Origin: Methylomonas koyamae
Lineage (GTDB): Bacteria; Pseudomonadota; Gammaproteobacteria; Methylococcales; Methylomonadaceae
DNA: 64,000 bases
Reading direction: 5' to 3'
NCBI RefSeq assembly: GCF_019669905.1
Contig: NZ_AP019777.1
Location: forward strand, 3,658,001-3,722,000
The translations under genes were made by a program, and so were the position numbers. Below the pieces are notes generated by a model that was given only the letters and a program-made list of their open reading frames with translations, did no database searches and was not told the origin of the DNA. Below are positions 46,212-55,585 of the stretch, piece by piece (the first letter of the stretch is position 1; each line of letters starts with the position of its first letter).

Positions 46212-46847
46212 TTAAACGCTACGGCTGGTCAATACCTTATCGATCAAGCCGTAATCCACGGCCTGCTCCGCGCTCAGGAAGTTATCCCGGTCGGTATCCT
46301 GCTCGATTTTTTGCAAGGACTGGCCGGTATGGTGAGCCAACACCTTGTTCAACCGGTCCCGAATCTGCAGAATTTCCCGAGCATGGATGTCGATATCCGA
46401 GGCCTGGCCTTGGAAACCGCCCAGAGGCTGGTGGATCATGACCCGGGAATGCGGCAAGCAATAACGCTTGCCGGCCGCGCCGCCTGCCAACAACAAAGCG
46501 CCCATACTGGCGGCTTGGCCGATGCACATGGTGCTGACATCCGGCTTGATAAACTGCATTGTGTCGTAAATGGCCATACCTGCAGTTACCGAGCCGCCCG
46601 GCGAGTTGATGTACAGGTGAATATCCTTATCCGGGTTTTCCGACTCCAGAAACAGCAATTGGGCCACGACCAGATTGGCCATGTAATCCTCAACCTTGCC
46701 CACCAGAAAAATCACCCGTTCTTTCAGTAAGCGGGAGTATATATCAAACGATCTTTCCCCACGGGCTGTTTGTTCAACCACTATCGGCACTAGACCGCCC
46801 GCCGCTTGCGGCGCCATCATTTCGCTAATCACATTTTGGTTAAACAC
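46212..46847 (-). CDS. clpP: ClpP protease subunit
   Basis: The 211-residue serine peptidase has Ser114 in [11 protein letters not shown] and His139 in [10 protein letters not shown], with the catalytic Asp further on in the [11 protein letters not shown] region. Length fits the family with a short propeptide; mature protein would begin soon after residue 14. It forms the degradation chamber for ClpX, encoded next downstream. It follows tig by 18 bases, so tig-clpP-clpX is the classical order. Confidence 0.98.
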   Translation of the reverse strand: MFNQNVISEMMAPQAAGGLVPIVVEQTARGERSFDIYSRLLKERVIFLVGKVEDYMANLVVAQLLFLESENPDKDIHLYINSPGGSVTAGMAIYDTMQFIKPDVSTMCIGQAASMGALLLAGGAAGKRYCLPHSRVMIHQPLGGFQGQASDIDIHAREILQIRDRLNKVLAHHTGQSLQKIEQDTDRDNFLSAEQAVDYGLIDKVLTSRSV

Positions 46848-46865
46848 GTTAAGCCCTCATTGTCA

Positions 46866-48158
46866 CTATCGTTCCATTACCTGATCAAAACCGACGGTCA
46901 CGTCGGCGACTTTAGCCTGGCCTACGATCCATGCCACAGCCTGGTCCTCGAGAACCATTTGTTGCACGTCGTTCAACCGAGACTTGTCCGCATAATACCA
47001 GTTCACGACATCTTCGGGGCGTTCGTAGCTCTTCGCCATATCCTCGATGACCGAACGCACTTTATCGGCATCGACTTTCAATTCGTTTTTATGGATCACT
47101 TCGCCCAAGATCAAGCCCAATGCCACGCGGCGCTTGGCTTGCTCCTCGAACATATCGCGCGGCAGATTCAGGTCCTCCAGTTTCAAGCGCATGTTTTTGG
47201 CCCGTTCCGCGTAAGGTTTCATCAGCGCTTGAATTTCCTGGTCGACCAGCGCATTCGGAATCGAGACCGGAACATGCTCGACCAACGCATCCATTACCGC
47301 AGTTTTCAACTTGGTCTTCAGGCCTTGCGCCAGTTCGCGCTCCATGTTGGCGCGAACATCGGCGCGAAACGTTGCCGCGTCGCCGTCTTCTACCCCGTAA
47401 GCCTTGATGAAGTCGGCATCGACTTCGGGCAGCACCGGCTCTTCGACCTTGACTAATTCGACTTCGAACTCAGCCGGTTTGCCGGCCAGTTTTTCGCTGT
47501 TGTATTTTTCCGGAAAAGTCACGCTAAAGGTTTTGCTTTCACCCGCGCTGAGGCCTTTCAGTTCGTCTTCGAAACCGGGAATCATTTGTTTGCCGCCGAT
47601 TTCGACCTGATAATTTTCGACCTTGCCGTCGGTGAAGTTTTCGCCTTCGCAAACGCCGGAGAAGTGGATCAGAACTTTGTCGCCTTCTTGAGCGGCGCGC
47701 TCGACGCCGTTCCAGGTTTTCTTCTGCTGCCGCAACTTCTCGATCATGTTATCGACATCGCTTTCTTCGACGGTTGCATTCGGCCGCTCGATTTGCAGGC
47801 CGCTGACACCATCCAACGCTATTTCCGGATAGACTTCGAATTCAGCAACGTATTCGAAACCTTCGGTTTTTTCGCTGGGATGAATGTGGGGATGGCCAGC
47901 CGGGTTCAGTTCCTGCTGTTGCAAAGCTTCGAAATAAGTCGATTGAATCAGGTCGCCGGTTACTTCATTTCTGACCCGGTCGCCGTAAAGCTTTTTCACC
48001 ATGCTGGCCGGCACTTTGCCGGGACGAAAACCGTCCACTTTGACGGTGCGCGCCAGGGTTTTAAAGCGAGTTTCCATTTTTTCCTGAACTACGGCGTCAG
48101 GAATACTGACGGTCATTTTCCGGCTTAATTCTGATGTCTTCTCGACAGAAACTTGCAT
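46866..48158 (-). CDS. tig: Trigger factor
   Basis: The 430-residue ribosome-bound chaperone has the N-terminal ribosome-binding domain with the signature GFRPGKVPASMVKKLYG near residues 44-60. A central FKBP-type isomerase domain follows (GDKVLIHFSGVCEGE, residues about 160-245), then a C-terminal helical chaperone domain. It captures nascent chains at the exit tunnel. Length matches the family. The gene is first in the tig-clpP-clpX group and follows the tRNA-Leu gene. Confidence 0.97.
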   Translation of the reverse strand: MQVSVEKTSELSRKMTVSIPDAVVQEKMETRFKTLARTVKVDGFRPGKVPASMVKKLYGDRVRNEVTGDLIQSTYFEALQQQELNPAGHPHIHPSEKTEGFEYVAEFEVYPEIALDGVSGLQIERPNATVEESDVDNMIEKLRQQKKTWNGVERAAQEGDKVLIHFSGVCEGENFTDGKVENYQVEIGGKQMIPGFEDELKGLSAGESKTFSVTFPEKYNSEKLAGKPAEFEVELVKVEEPVLPEVDADFIKAYGVEDGDAATFRADVRANMERELAQGLKTKLKTAVMDALVEHVPVSIPNALVDQEIQALMKPYAERAKNMRLKLEDLNLPRDMFEEQAKRRVALGLILGEVIHKNELKVDADKVRSVIEDMAKSYERPEDVVNWYYADKSRLNDVQQMVLEDQAVAWIVGQAKVADVTVGFDQVMER

Positions 48159-48265
48159 TGCTTTACCTCAATAACTAAAAAATAGGAATTTATGATTCGG
48201 GGGAACGGTAGACGATGTTCAAATCCGGGGAGCTTACAGTCGTATGGCGACGCATGAAGCGGGTA

Positions 48266-48349
<84 letters not shown>

Positions 48350-48418
48350 AAAACAAAAGAACGCGGCATTATAATCAGCCGCCCCTGCAAAAACAACACC
48401 GGTTTAACCGCTTCCAGC

Positions 48419-48904
48419 ATGAACAATCGACTGCGCGGCGCAATCGCCGCTTTGATACTAACCGTTGTGCCAACGGCAAACCCGGCATTGGCCGAAGAGC
48501 AAAACCCGTTTGCCCACAAACTGGTTTTTGAAAATCAACAACATCCGGTCTACGTGGCTATTGCCAATACCGCCGAACAACGGGAATTGGGGTTGATGTT
48601 CCGCCGCGAACTGGGGCCGGACCAAGGCATGCTGTTCGTTTATGCGGACCAACGCCCGCGCAGCATGTGGATGAAGAATACGTTGATCGCCCTGGACGTA
48701 CTGTTTGTTACCGCAGATGCCAGAATCGCCGCCGTATTGAAAAACCTGCCGCCCTGCAGAAAAGACCCTTGCCGGATCTACGATTCGCAGATCCCGGCGC
48801 AGTACATGCTGGAATTACCGGCCGGGTTTAGCGACCGGCACGGAATCGGCGTCGGCCAGAAACTTGGCTTACCCGCCGGCCCGACAACGGCCGACGCGGA
48901 TTAA
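48419..48904 (+). CDS. Secreted DUF192 protein
   Basis: The 161-residue protein has a signal peptide ending near residue 25 (NPALAEEQ). A DUF192 domain follows with the signature LGLMFRRELGPDQGMLFVYA, then PRSMWMKNTLIALDVLFV and a tail with YMLELPAGFSDRHGI. The domain is a small beta-barrel of unknown function found in many bacteria and archaea. Its last four bases overlap the end of the convergent topA gene. Nothing in the context indicates a partner. Confidence 0.9.
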   Translation: MNNRLRGAIAALILTVVPTANPALAEEQNPFAHKLVFENQQHPVYVAIANTAEQRELGLMFRRELGPDQGMLFVYADQRPRSMWMKNTLIALDVLFVTADARIAAVLKNLPPCRKDPCRIYDSQIPAQYMLELPAGFSDRHGIGVGQKLGLPAGPTTADAD

Positions 48905-51216
48905 GGCCCGTTAACATCCTCGGCATCGCCTTCGTAAGGGGTTGCATATTTGCATTCCTTCTGCGGACAGACTTTTTCGGTGCCGCGGCGCTTGGTGGTT
49001 TTCAAGGTTAAAATCGGCCAGTGGCAATCGGGGCATTCTTCCTTGATCGGCGCATCCCATAACGCATAATCGCATTTGGGGTATTCCGAACAGGAATAGA
49101 AAATCTTGCCGCTACGCGCCTTGCGCTTCAAAATCGCGCCTTTCTTGCATTGCGGGCATTCGACACCGGTGTCCTGCGGCTTTTCCAGCGGCTCGATGTG
49201 CTTGCATTTCGGGTAAGCGCTACAGCCGACGAACTTGCCGTAACGTCCGGTCTTGATCACCAAAGCCGATTCGCACTTCGGGCAAACCCGGCCTTCAACC
49301 ACTTCCGGTTCGCCGGCCGCCACGGCATTGTCTTCGCCCAGATTACGGGTGTACGAGCAGGTCGGGTAATTGGTACAACCGATGAAGCGGCCGTTCCGGC
49401 CCAACCGAATCGACAAGGCGCTGCCGCATTCCGGGCATTTCTCGTCGATACTCTCTTGCGTGACGTCCTTGCGCTGCACGCTCTCTTCTTTCTCGTTGAT
49501 CAACTGGGTAAACGGCCGCCAGAAGTCGTTCATCAACGGAATCCAATCCTTTTCGCCGCGCGACACGGCATCCAGCTCGTCTTCCAGATTGGCGGTGAAA
49601 CTGTAGTCGACGTATTTGGTGAAATGCTCGGTCAGAAACTTATTGACGATGCGACCGACGTCGGTCGGGTAGAAACGCTTGTTTTCTATCGTTACGTATT
49701 CGCGGTTTTGCAGCGTGGAAATGATGGCGGCATAGGTCGAAGGCCGACCTATACCGTATTCCTCCAACGCTTTGACCAGACTGGCCTCGCTGTAGCGCGG
49801 CGGCGGCTCGGTGAAGTGCTGGGTGGCGACGATCTCTTGCAATTTGACCGGCCGCCCTTGTTCCATCGGCGGCAGTATGCTTTCCTGGTCGTCGGCGGCC
49901 TCCTTGCTGTCGTCGACCCCCTCCAAATAAACCATCATGAAACCGGGATTGGTCACCGTGGAACCGGTAGCGCGGAACACATTTCGCTCGCTGCCGCAGT
50001 TCAAATCCACGGCAACCTGGTTCAAAGTGGCATGAATCATCTGGCAGGCCACGGTACGCTTCCAGATCAGATCGTAGAGCTTGAACTGTTCGACCGTCAG
50101 CCGGCCTTTGACCTGATCCGGCAAGCGCTGCACCGAAGTCGGCCGTATTGCCTCGTGCGCCTCTTGCGCGTTCTTGGATTTGGTTTTGAACTGGCGCGGC
50201 TCTTTCGGCACATTTTCGGCGCCGTATTTTTCGGCGATCAGACCGCGAATATCGGCAATAGCCTCCTCGGCCAGATTCACCGAGTCGGTACGCATATAGG
50301 AAATCAAGCCCACCGTTTCGCCGCCGAGATCGATGCCCTCGTACAATTGCTGAGCGACCATCATCGTGCGCTTGGTGGTAAAACCCAGCTTCCGCGCGGC
50401 TTCCTGTTGCAATGTCGAAGTGATAAACGGCGGCGCCGGATGCTTGCTGCGCTGCTTCTTTTCCAGTTTGGCGACAATCAATTCGCCGTCGGCCGCATCC
50501 AACAACGTTTGCCGCACCTGATGCGCTTGCGCCTCGTCGGTAAAACTGAATTGGTTGAGTTTCTCGCCGTTGAAATGGGTCAATTTGGCTTTGAACGCTT
50601 GCCCTTGGGCGTTGGCCTCGGCGGTATGCGACCAGTATTCCCGGGTCTTGAACGCTTCGATCTCCATCTCGCGTTCAACGATCATCCGCAGCGCGGGACT
50701 CTGCACCCGGCCGGCGGACAAACCGCGGCGGATCTTCTTCCACAACAACGGCGACAGATTGAAACCCACCAAATAATCCAAGGCTCGCCGCGCCTGCTGG
50801 GCGTTGACCAAGCTGTTGGACAACTCGGTGGGATGGGCGATGGCTTCGGTTACGGCCTTTTTGGTGATTTCGTGAAACACCACCCGCCGTACTTCCTTGT
50901 CTTTCAGCAATTTTTTTTCTTTTAGATGCTCGAAGACGTGCCAGGAAATCGCCTCGCCTTCCCGATCCGGGTCGGTCGCCAGGTACAAGGTATCGACGTT
51001 TTTGATCGCCTTGCCGATTTCCTGCAGATGGCGCTGATTGCGGTCGATCACTTGATATTTCATGGCGAAGCCGTTGTCGGGATCGACCGCGCCTTCCTTG
51101 GGTATCAAATCGCGCACATGGCCGTAGGAGGCAAGCACCTGGAAATCTTTACCCAGGTATTTTTCGATGGTTTTGCATTTTGCAGGCGACTCTACAATGA
51201 CTAAACTTTTGCTCAT
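48901..51216 (-). CDS. topA: DNA topoisomerase I
   Basis: The 771-residue type IA topoisomerase relaxes negative supercoils. It has the N-terminal Toprim domain (SLVIVESPAKCKTIEKYLG; later LATDPDREGEAISWHV), the catalytic tyrosine in GLISYMRTDSVNLAE near residue 310, and the PSTYAAIISTLQNREYV motif near residue 485. C-terminal zinc ribbons follow: four Cys pairs, CPECGS, CPKCES, CPQCKK and CPDCHW. The tail is shorter than in E. coli (865 residues). It heads a minus-strand group running away from smg. Confidence 0.97.
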   Translation of the reverse strand: MSKSLVIVESPAKCKTIEKYLGKDFQVLASYGHVRDLIPKEGAVDPDNGFAMKYQVIDRNQRHLQEIGKAIKNVDTLYLATDPDREGEAISWHVFEHLKEKKLLKDKEVRRVVFHEITKKAVTEAIAHPTELSNSLVNAQQARRALDYLVGFNLSPLLWKKIRRGLSAGRVQSPALRMIVEREMEIEAFKTREYWSHTAEANAQGQAFKAKLTHFNGEKLNQFSFTDEAQAHQVRQTLLDAADGELIVAKLEKKQRSKHPAPPFITSTLQQEAARKLGFTTKRTMMVAQQLYEGIDLGGETVGLISYMRTDSVNLAEEAIADIRGLIAEKYGAENVPKEPRQFKTKSKNAQEAHEAIRPTSVQRLPDQVKGRLTVEQFKLYDLIWKRTVACQMIHATLNQVAVDLNCGSERNVFRATGSTVTNPGFMMVYLEGVDDSKEAADDQESILPPMEQGRPVKLQEIVATQHFTEPPPRYSEASLVKALEEYGIGRPSTYAAIISTLQNREYVTIENKRFYPTDVGRIVNKFLTEHFTKYVDYSFTANLEDELDAVSRGEKDWIPLMNDFWRPFTQLINEKEESVQRKDVTQESIDEKCPECGSALSIRLGRNGRFIGCTNYPTCSYTRNLGEDNAVAAGEPEVVEGRVCPKCESALVIKTGRYGKFVGCSAYPKCKHIEPLEKPQDTGVECPQCKKGAILKRKARSGKIFYSCSEYPKCDYALWDAPIKEECPDCHWPILTLKTTKRRGTEKVCPQKECKYATPYEGDAEDVNGP

Positions 51217-51232
51217 ACAGTCGGTAAAAGCC

Positions 51233-51700
51233 TCAGTGTAAAGAATTCGGTATCAGATCGTAGACGATGTCTTCCATTCTGGAAAAAGCGGCACTGTCGC
51301 CCGGTTGGCTCAACAACACCATCAACACAATCCACTTGAGCTTATCGATGGTGATATTTTCGTCTTTCAAGGCCATCGCCCGGTCGATGGCGATCTCGCG
51401 GTTGCCCGGCGTCAGAATGCCGGCGTGTTCCAAGTACATCAAAAAGTCGCGGCATTCCAAATCGAAAACGGCGACTTCCTGCTGGCTGAAAATTCGGAAA
51501 GACGACGAAACTGCCGGAGCGATGCTGTCCATCTCCGCCAGCGACTCCAGCCAATCGAAGGCTTTATTGACATCCGGCTGCTGAAAACCGGCATCCAACA
51601 ATTCGCTGGCAATGATTGAAGTATCGGGATAGTTATCGCTGTCGCCATCCAGATAGTTTTCAAACAGATATATCAGCACATCAAAAATATCTTCTTTCAT
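51233..51700 (-). CDS. smg: Smg-family (DUF494) protein
   Basis: The 155-residue acidic protein matches Smg: start MKEDIFDVLIYLFENYLDGD, a central RIFSQQEVAVFDLECRDFL, and end LKWIVLMVLLSQPG. Its function is unknown, but the gene is widely linked to dprA as here: the two are separated by eight bases on the same strand. It ends 17 bases before the topA start, so dprA-smg-topA may form one transcript. Confidence 0.92.
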   Translation of the reverse strand: MKEDIFDVLIYLFENYLDGDSDNYPDTSIIASELLDAGFQQPDVNKAFDWLESLAEMDSIAPAVSSSFRIFSQQEVAVFDLECRDFLMYLEHAGILTPGNREIAIDRAMALKDENITIDKLKWIVLMVLLSQPGDSAAFSRMEDIVYDLIPNSLH

Positions 51701-51708
51701 TAGAACCT

Positions 51709-52815
51709 TTATTTGATTCGAAGGTAGCTACCGCCGGCAATACCGGCCACGTAGCCCTGCAGCTCCAACACCAGCAACATCGAAGAAACCTCTTCGACCG
51801 ACCAGATACCTGCCTGAACCAGCGCATCTACCGTTGTTGGGCTATACGGAATCAAATTCAATAGATTTTGTTGTTCCAGGTCAAGCACAGTCTGCGCCGT
51901 TTCCGGTTCGGTTCGCATACTTTGTTGATTATATTGGCCTAATTCTTCAAAAATATCCTCGGCGGTTTCCACCAGTTTCGCGCCTTGCCGGATCAGCGCG
52001 TTACAACCGCGCGCCAGCGGATTATGAATCGAACCCGGAATCGCAAACACCTCCCGGTTTTGCTCCAGCGCCAGACGCGCAGTGATCAGCGACCCGCTCT
52101 GCTGCGCCGCCTCGACCACCAGCAAGCCGAGACATAGGCCGCTGATAATCCGGTTCCTGAGCGGGAAATGGCTGGCCTTGGCCCCGGTTCCGGGCGGAAA
52201 CTCGGACACCAGCGCGCCGTGCTCGACGATTTGCATCGCCAGGTCTTTGTGCCGGGCCGGATAAACCCGGTCCAGACCGGTGCCGGCTACGGCGACGGTG
52301 CGGCCGTTGGCGTTCAAAGCGCCCTGGTGGCTGGCGGCATCGATACCCAATGCCAAACCGCTGGTAATGACCAAGCCGGCGGCAGCCAGCGCTTCGGCAA
52401 ATTGCAGTGCGGTGCTGACGCCGACCGGCGACGGATTCCGGCTGCCGACGATCGCCAACTGCGGTTCGGCCAATACGGCCGGATCGCCTTTGACGAACAA
52501 CACCGGCGGCGGTCGATCGATTTCTTTTAATTGCGGGGGATAGTCCGGGTCCTGCAGCGTGAAGGCATGGTTACCGGGTTGAGCGAGCCAAGCCAAATCG
52601 GTTTCGACGGCTTGCCAGTCGGGCGCTTGCAGCACCGAGATTAATTTGTCGCTGAATCCGAGCGCACCGAGGCTGGCGCGGGACGCGGAAAAAATAGCTT
52701 CGGGTTCGAAATGCTCCAATAAGCGCTGGATCGTCCGGCCGCCGACTCCCGGCATGCGCTGCAACGCCAACCAGTATTTCAGCTCGGAATCGGGCGCCAG
52801 ATCCAATGCAGTCAA
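51709..52815 (-). CDS. dprA: DNA-processing protein DprA
   Basis: The 368-residue protein has an N-terminal SAM-like region (MPGVGGRTIQRLLEHF) and the central Rossmann fold with LAIVGSRNPSPVGVSTA near residue 130 and the SGLALGIDAASHQGAL motif. A C-terminal winged helix (YSPTTVDALVQAG) ends it. DprA protects incoming single-stranded DNA and loads RecA in natural transformation. Its presence alone does not prove competence. It is followed by smg and topA. Confidence 0.95.
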   Translation of the reverse strand: MTALDLAPDSELKYWLALQRMPGVGGRTIQRLLEHFEPEAIFSASRASLGALGFSDKLISVLQAPDWQAVETDLAWLAQPGNHAFTLQDPDYPPQLKEIDRPPPVLFVKGDPAVLAEPQLAIVGSRNPSPVGVSTALQFAEALAAAGLVITSGLALGIDAASHQGALNANGRTVAVAGTGLDRVYPARHKDLAMQIVEHGALVSEFPPGTGAKASHFPLRNRIISGLCLGLLVVEAAQQSGSLITARLALEQNREVFAIPGSIHNPLARGCNALIRQGAKLVETAEDIFEELGQYNQQSMRTEPETAQTVLDLEQQNLLNLIPYSPTTVDALVQAGIWSVEEVSSMLLVLELQGYVAGIAGGSYLRIK

Positions 52816-52872
52816 CCGATCGAGCCGTTCAATCCTGAGCTGTCAAGCCCAGAAGCAGCCACGCCTCAGCGG

Positions 52873-53904
52873 TCAAGGCGTCTGCACCCTATCCAAAGTG
52901 TGCATCGCCGCCGACGCTTTCATCACCAATGCGTAGCTGACCCGCTCGAAGGTGCGGAACACCATCAATTCGCCGGCGATTTCGTCCGGCATTTTCACCG
53001 CTACCCCTTCCGGAGATTGGTAGCGGTCCAGCACGAAATTGCCGCGCCGGTAAACATCGAACACATGGCCGACTTCGATGCCGTCGGCAGTGCCTTTATC
53101 GATCACCACCACGTCGTGCTGGCCGATTTGGGACACACCGCCCATGACGCGAATGATGCTGCCGATGATTTGTTCTTTCGGCGGCCGCGGAAAATAGTTC
53201 AGCGCCAATTCGCCCTCGGAGGTCAACATCAAGCGGTCGCCGCGCTGTACCTCCAGATCGGATTTATTGATCACCAGCGTCGCCGGATCGCCGGGCTGTT
53301 GCAAGGTGGTATCGGCGATGAACTGGGCCTCGTAACCCAAAATTTCTTTGGTCACCGGACTGACGTAAGGCTTGCCCTGCCTATAGATGGTATAACCCAA
53401 GCCTTCCGGTTCCTCGATCGCCCGGACGTAAATTCCGTCTCCGGCACCGGCGATCAGATGCTCGCCGACGAACCCGATCACATAAGGCGCCCGTTGCAAT
53501 TCCTCCGCCGTCACCACTTTCGGCGAATTCAGAAACTGGATGATCGCATCGCTGGGCACCATGCGCACGGCTTGTTCGATCGACGACTCGCGCACCCGCG
53601 GCAACACCTTTTCTTCTACGGCGTCGCCCGGCGTCAAACTAAGCCTGGGTTTGCCGTCTACGTAAGAAAAATACAAGGTGTCGCCCGGATAAATCCAGTG
53701 CGGATCCTTCACTTGCGGATTGTTATGCCAGAGTTCGGGCCATTGCCACGGATGTTGCAGAAATTTGCCGGAGATATCCCACAGCGTATCGCCCTTCACC
53801 ACCGTGTATTGGTCGGGATGGTTGGGGTTGATCTGCAATTCGTCGGCCCGCGCGGCGGCAACCCATAGCGAAAACGCGATACCCAGAGCGGTGCGAAGCA
53901 ACAT
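52873..53904 (-). CDS. Secreted LysM-domain protein
   Basis: The 343-residue protein has a signal peptide ending near residue 20 (AAARADELQ), then a LysM motif at residues about 33-80 (YTVVKGDTLWDISGKFLQ, then WIYPGDTLYF) that should bind peptidoglycan. The remaining 260 residues form the domain usual in the LysM proteins encoded beside dprA, with VEVGHVFDVYRRG-like motifs and no catalytic signature. It lies upstream of dprA on the same strand and divergent from def. A cell-wall structural or regulatory role is likely. Confidence 0.9.
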   Translation of the reverse strand: MLLRTALGIAFSLWVAAARADELQINPNHPDQYTVVKGDTLWDISGKFLQHPWQWPELWHNNPQVKDPHWIYPGDTLYFSYVDGKPRLSLTPGDAVEEKVLPRVRESSIEQAVRMVPSDAIIQFLNSPKVVTAEELQRAPYVIGFVGEHLIAGAGDGIYVRAIEEPEGLGYTIYRQGKPYVSPVTKEILGYEAQFIADTTLQQPGDPATLVINKSDLEVQRGDRLMLTSEGELALNYFPRPPKEQIIGSIIRVMGGVSQIGQHDVVVIDKGTADGIEVGHVFDVYRRGNFVLDRYQSPEGVAVKMPDEIAGELMVFRTFERVSYALVMKASAAMHTLDRVQTP

Positions 53905-54103
53905 AAATTTGTCCTGCCGAAGCCAGTAATGAGTCTACCCGGCAGCAACAGCCGGCACCGGGCATGATATGGTCGGGCCGGCGCATTGCCGCCGGCCGCC
54001 AATGGAATTTGCCGCACAGTTTAGATGAATTGGCGCAGATTGCCAGCGCTGCGCCGCAGCCGCTCCGCCCGGCCACAGCATGCAAACCCGAGCCGATTTC
54101 GGA

Positions 54104-54109
54104 TAGAAT
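54104..54109 (+). promoter_or_regulatory. Candidate -10 element of the def operon
   Basis: TAGAAT stands 34 bases before the def ATG-type start; a weak TGCAAA lies 17 bases further upstream. Confidence 0.35.
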
Positions 54110-54143
54110 CCCTGCCATCGATTTCAGCAATGCGGAGTAAAGC

Positions 54144-54650
54144 GTGAGTATTCTTACGATTTTGGAGTTCCCCGATAAGCGTTTGCGCACCGTCGCCAGC
54201 GAGGTGGAACAAGTCGACGCCGGCATCAAAAAGCTCGTCGACGACATGATCGAAACCATGTATTCGGCCAAGGGTGTCGGCTTGGCCGCCACCCAGGTCA
54301 ATGTTCACAAGCGAGTGATCGTGATGGACGTGTCCGAAAACAAGGACAATCCCATCTGCCTGATCAATCCGCAGATCGTCGCGCGCGACGGCGTCGAAGA
54401 ATCCGAAGAAGGCTGCCTGTCGGTGCCGGGTTTTTTCGAAAAAGTCAGCCGTGCCGAGCATATTAAAGTCAAAGCGCTCGACCGCAACGGAGACAGTTTC
54501 GAACTCGAAGCCCGCGACCTGTTGGCGGTGTGTATTCAGCATGAGATGGACCATCTGGAGGGCAAGCTGTTCGTCGATTATCTGTCGCCGTTCAAACGCA
54601 ACCGGATTAAAGCCAAACTGGACAAAATCCACCGCTCGCAGGGCGCATAA
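54144..54650 (+). CDS. def: Peptide deformylase
   Basis: The 168-residue metalloenzyme removes the N-formyl group from nascent proteins. All three signatures are present: GVGLAATQV near residue 45, EGCLSVPG near residue 90 and QHEMDHLEG near residue 132, giving the Cys and two His metal ligands plus the catalytic Glu. The start is GTG. It is the first gene of a six-gene plus-strand run; fmt starts eight bases after its stop. Confidence 0.97.
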   Translation: MSILTILEFPDKRLRTVASEVEQVDAGIKKLVDDMIETMYSAKGVGLAATQVNVHKRVIVMDVSENKDNPICLINPQIVARDGVEESEEGCLSVPGFFEKVSRAEHIKVKALDRNGDSFELEARDLLAVCIQHEMDHLEGKLFVDYLSPFKRNRIKAKLDKIHRSQGA

Positions 54651-54658
54651 GGACAATC

Positions 54659-55585
54659 ATGAAAATCGTTTTCGCCGGCACCCCGGAATTCGCGGTTCCG
54701 ACCTTGCAAACTCTGATCGATTCGCCGCACGAAGTGGTCGCAGCCTATACCCAGCCGGACCGGCCGGCCGGCCGCGGCCGCAAACTGACGGCCAGCCCGG
54801 TCAAAGACTTGGCCCTGACAGCGGGCATTCCGGTCGCCCAACCGGAAAACTTCAAAGCGGCGGAAGCCGTCCAAGCCTTGGCCGATTTGCAACCGGAGCT
54901 GATGGTCGTCGTTGCCTACGGCCTGATCCTGCCGCAAGCCGTACTGGATATTCCCAAATTCGGCTGTATCAACGTGCACGGCTCGTTGTTGCCGCGTTGG
55001 CGCGGTGCGGCGCCGATCCATCGCGCGGTGATGGCCGGCGACAGCAAAACCGGGGTCACCATCATGAAAGTGGTAAAAAAACTCGACGCCGGCGACATGC
55101 TTTACAAAATCGAGTATCCAATCGGCGCCCAAGCTACATCCGGAGAACTGCACGACCGTCTGGCTGAACTCGGCGCCGAGGCATTATTGAAAGTCGTGGA
55201 TATGATCGAAACCGGCACGCTACAGGCCGAAACCCAGGACGAGAGCCTGGTCACTTACGCGCATAAACTGGAAAAACAGGAAGCGGTGCTCGACTGGCGG
55301 GAATCGGCGGTCGAATTGGACCGGAAAATCCGCGGTCTCAACGCCTGGCCGGTGGCGCAAACGACATGCAACGGCCAAGTATTGCGCGTCTGGCGTAGCG
55401 AAGTGTTGAACCGGCCTGCCGCCGCTGCACCCGGCACGATAGACAGTTCCGCGCAGACGTTGGACGTCGCCACCGGCGCGGGCATGCTAAGGCTGCTGGA
55501 GGTGCAACTGCCGGGCGGCAAACGCATCAACGGCAAGGATTTTCTCAACGCGCATCCGGCCGCCGGCGTCGTACTCGGCTCATGA
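54659..55585 (+). CDS. fmt: Methionyl-tRNA formyltransferase
   Basis: The 308-residue enzyme formylates initiator Met-tRNA with 10-formyl-tetrahydrofolate. It starts MKIVFAGTPEFAVPTL and carries the formyltransferase signature around HGSLLPRWRGAAPIHRA near residues 108-124, with catalytic Asn and His in INVHGS. A C-terminal OB-like tRNA-binding domain follows residue 205. Its last four bases overlap the start of rsmB. Confidence 0.97.
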   Translation: MKIVFAGTPEFAVPTLQTLIDSPHEVVAAYTQPDRPAGRGRKLTASPVKDLALTAGIPVAQPENFKAAEAVQALADLQPELMVVVAYGLILPQAVLDIPKFGCINVHGSLLPRWRGAAPIHRAVMAGDSKTGVTIMKVVKKLDAGDMLYKIEYPIGAQATSGELHDRLAELGAEALLKVVDMIETGTLQAETQDESLVTYAHKLEKQEAVLDWRESAVELDRKIRGLNAWPVAQTTCNGQVLRVWRSEVLNRPAAAAPGTIDSSAQTLDVATGAGMLRLLEVQLPGGKRINGKDFLNAHPAAGVVLGS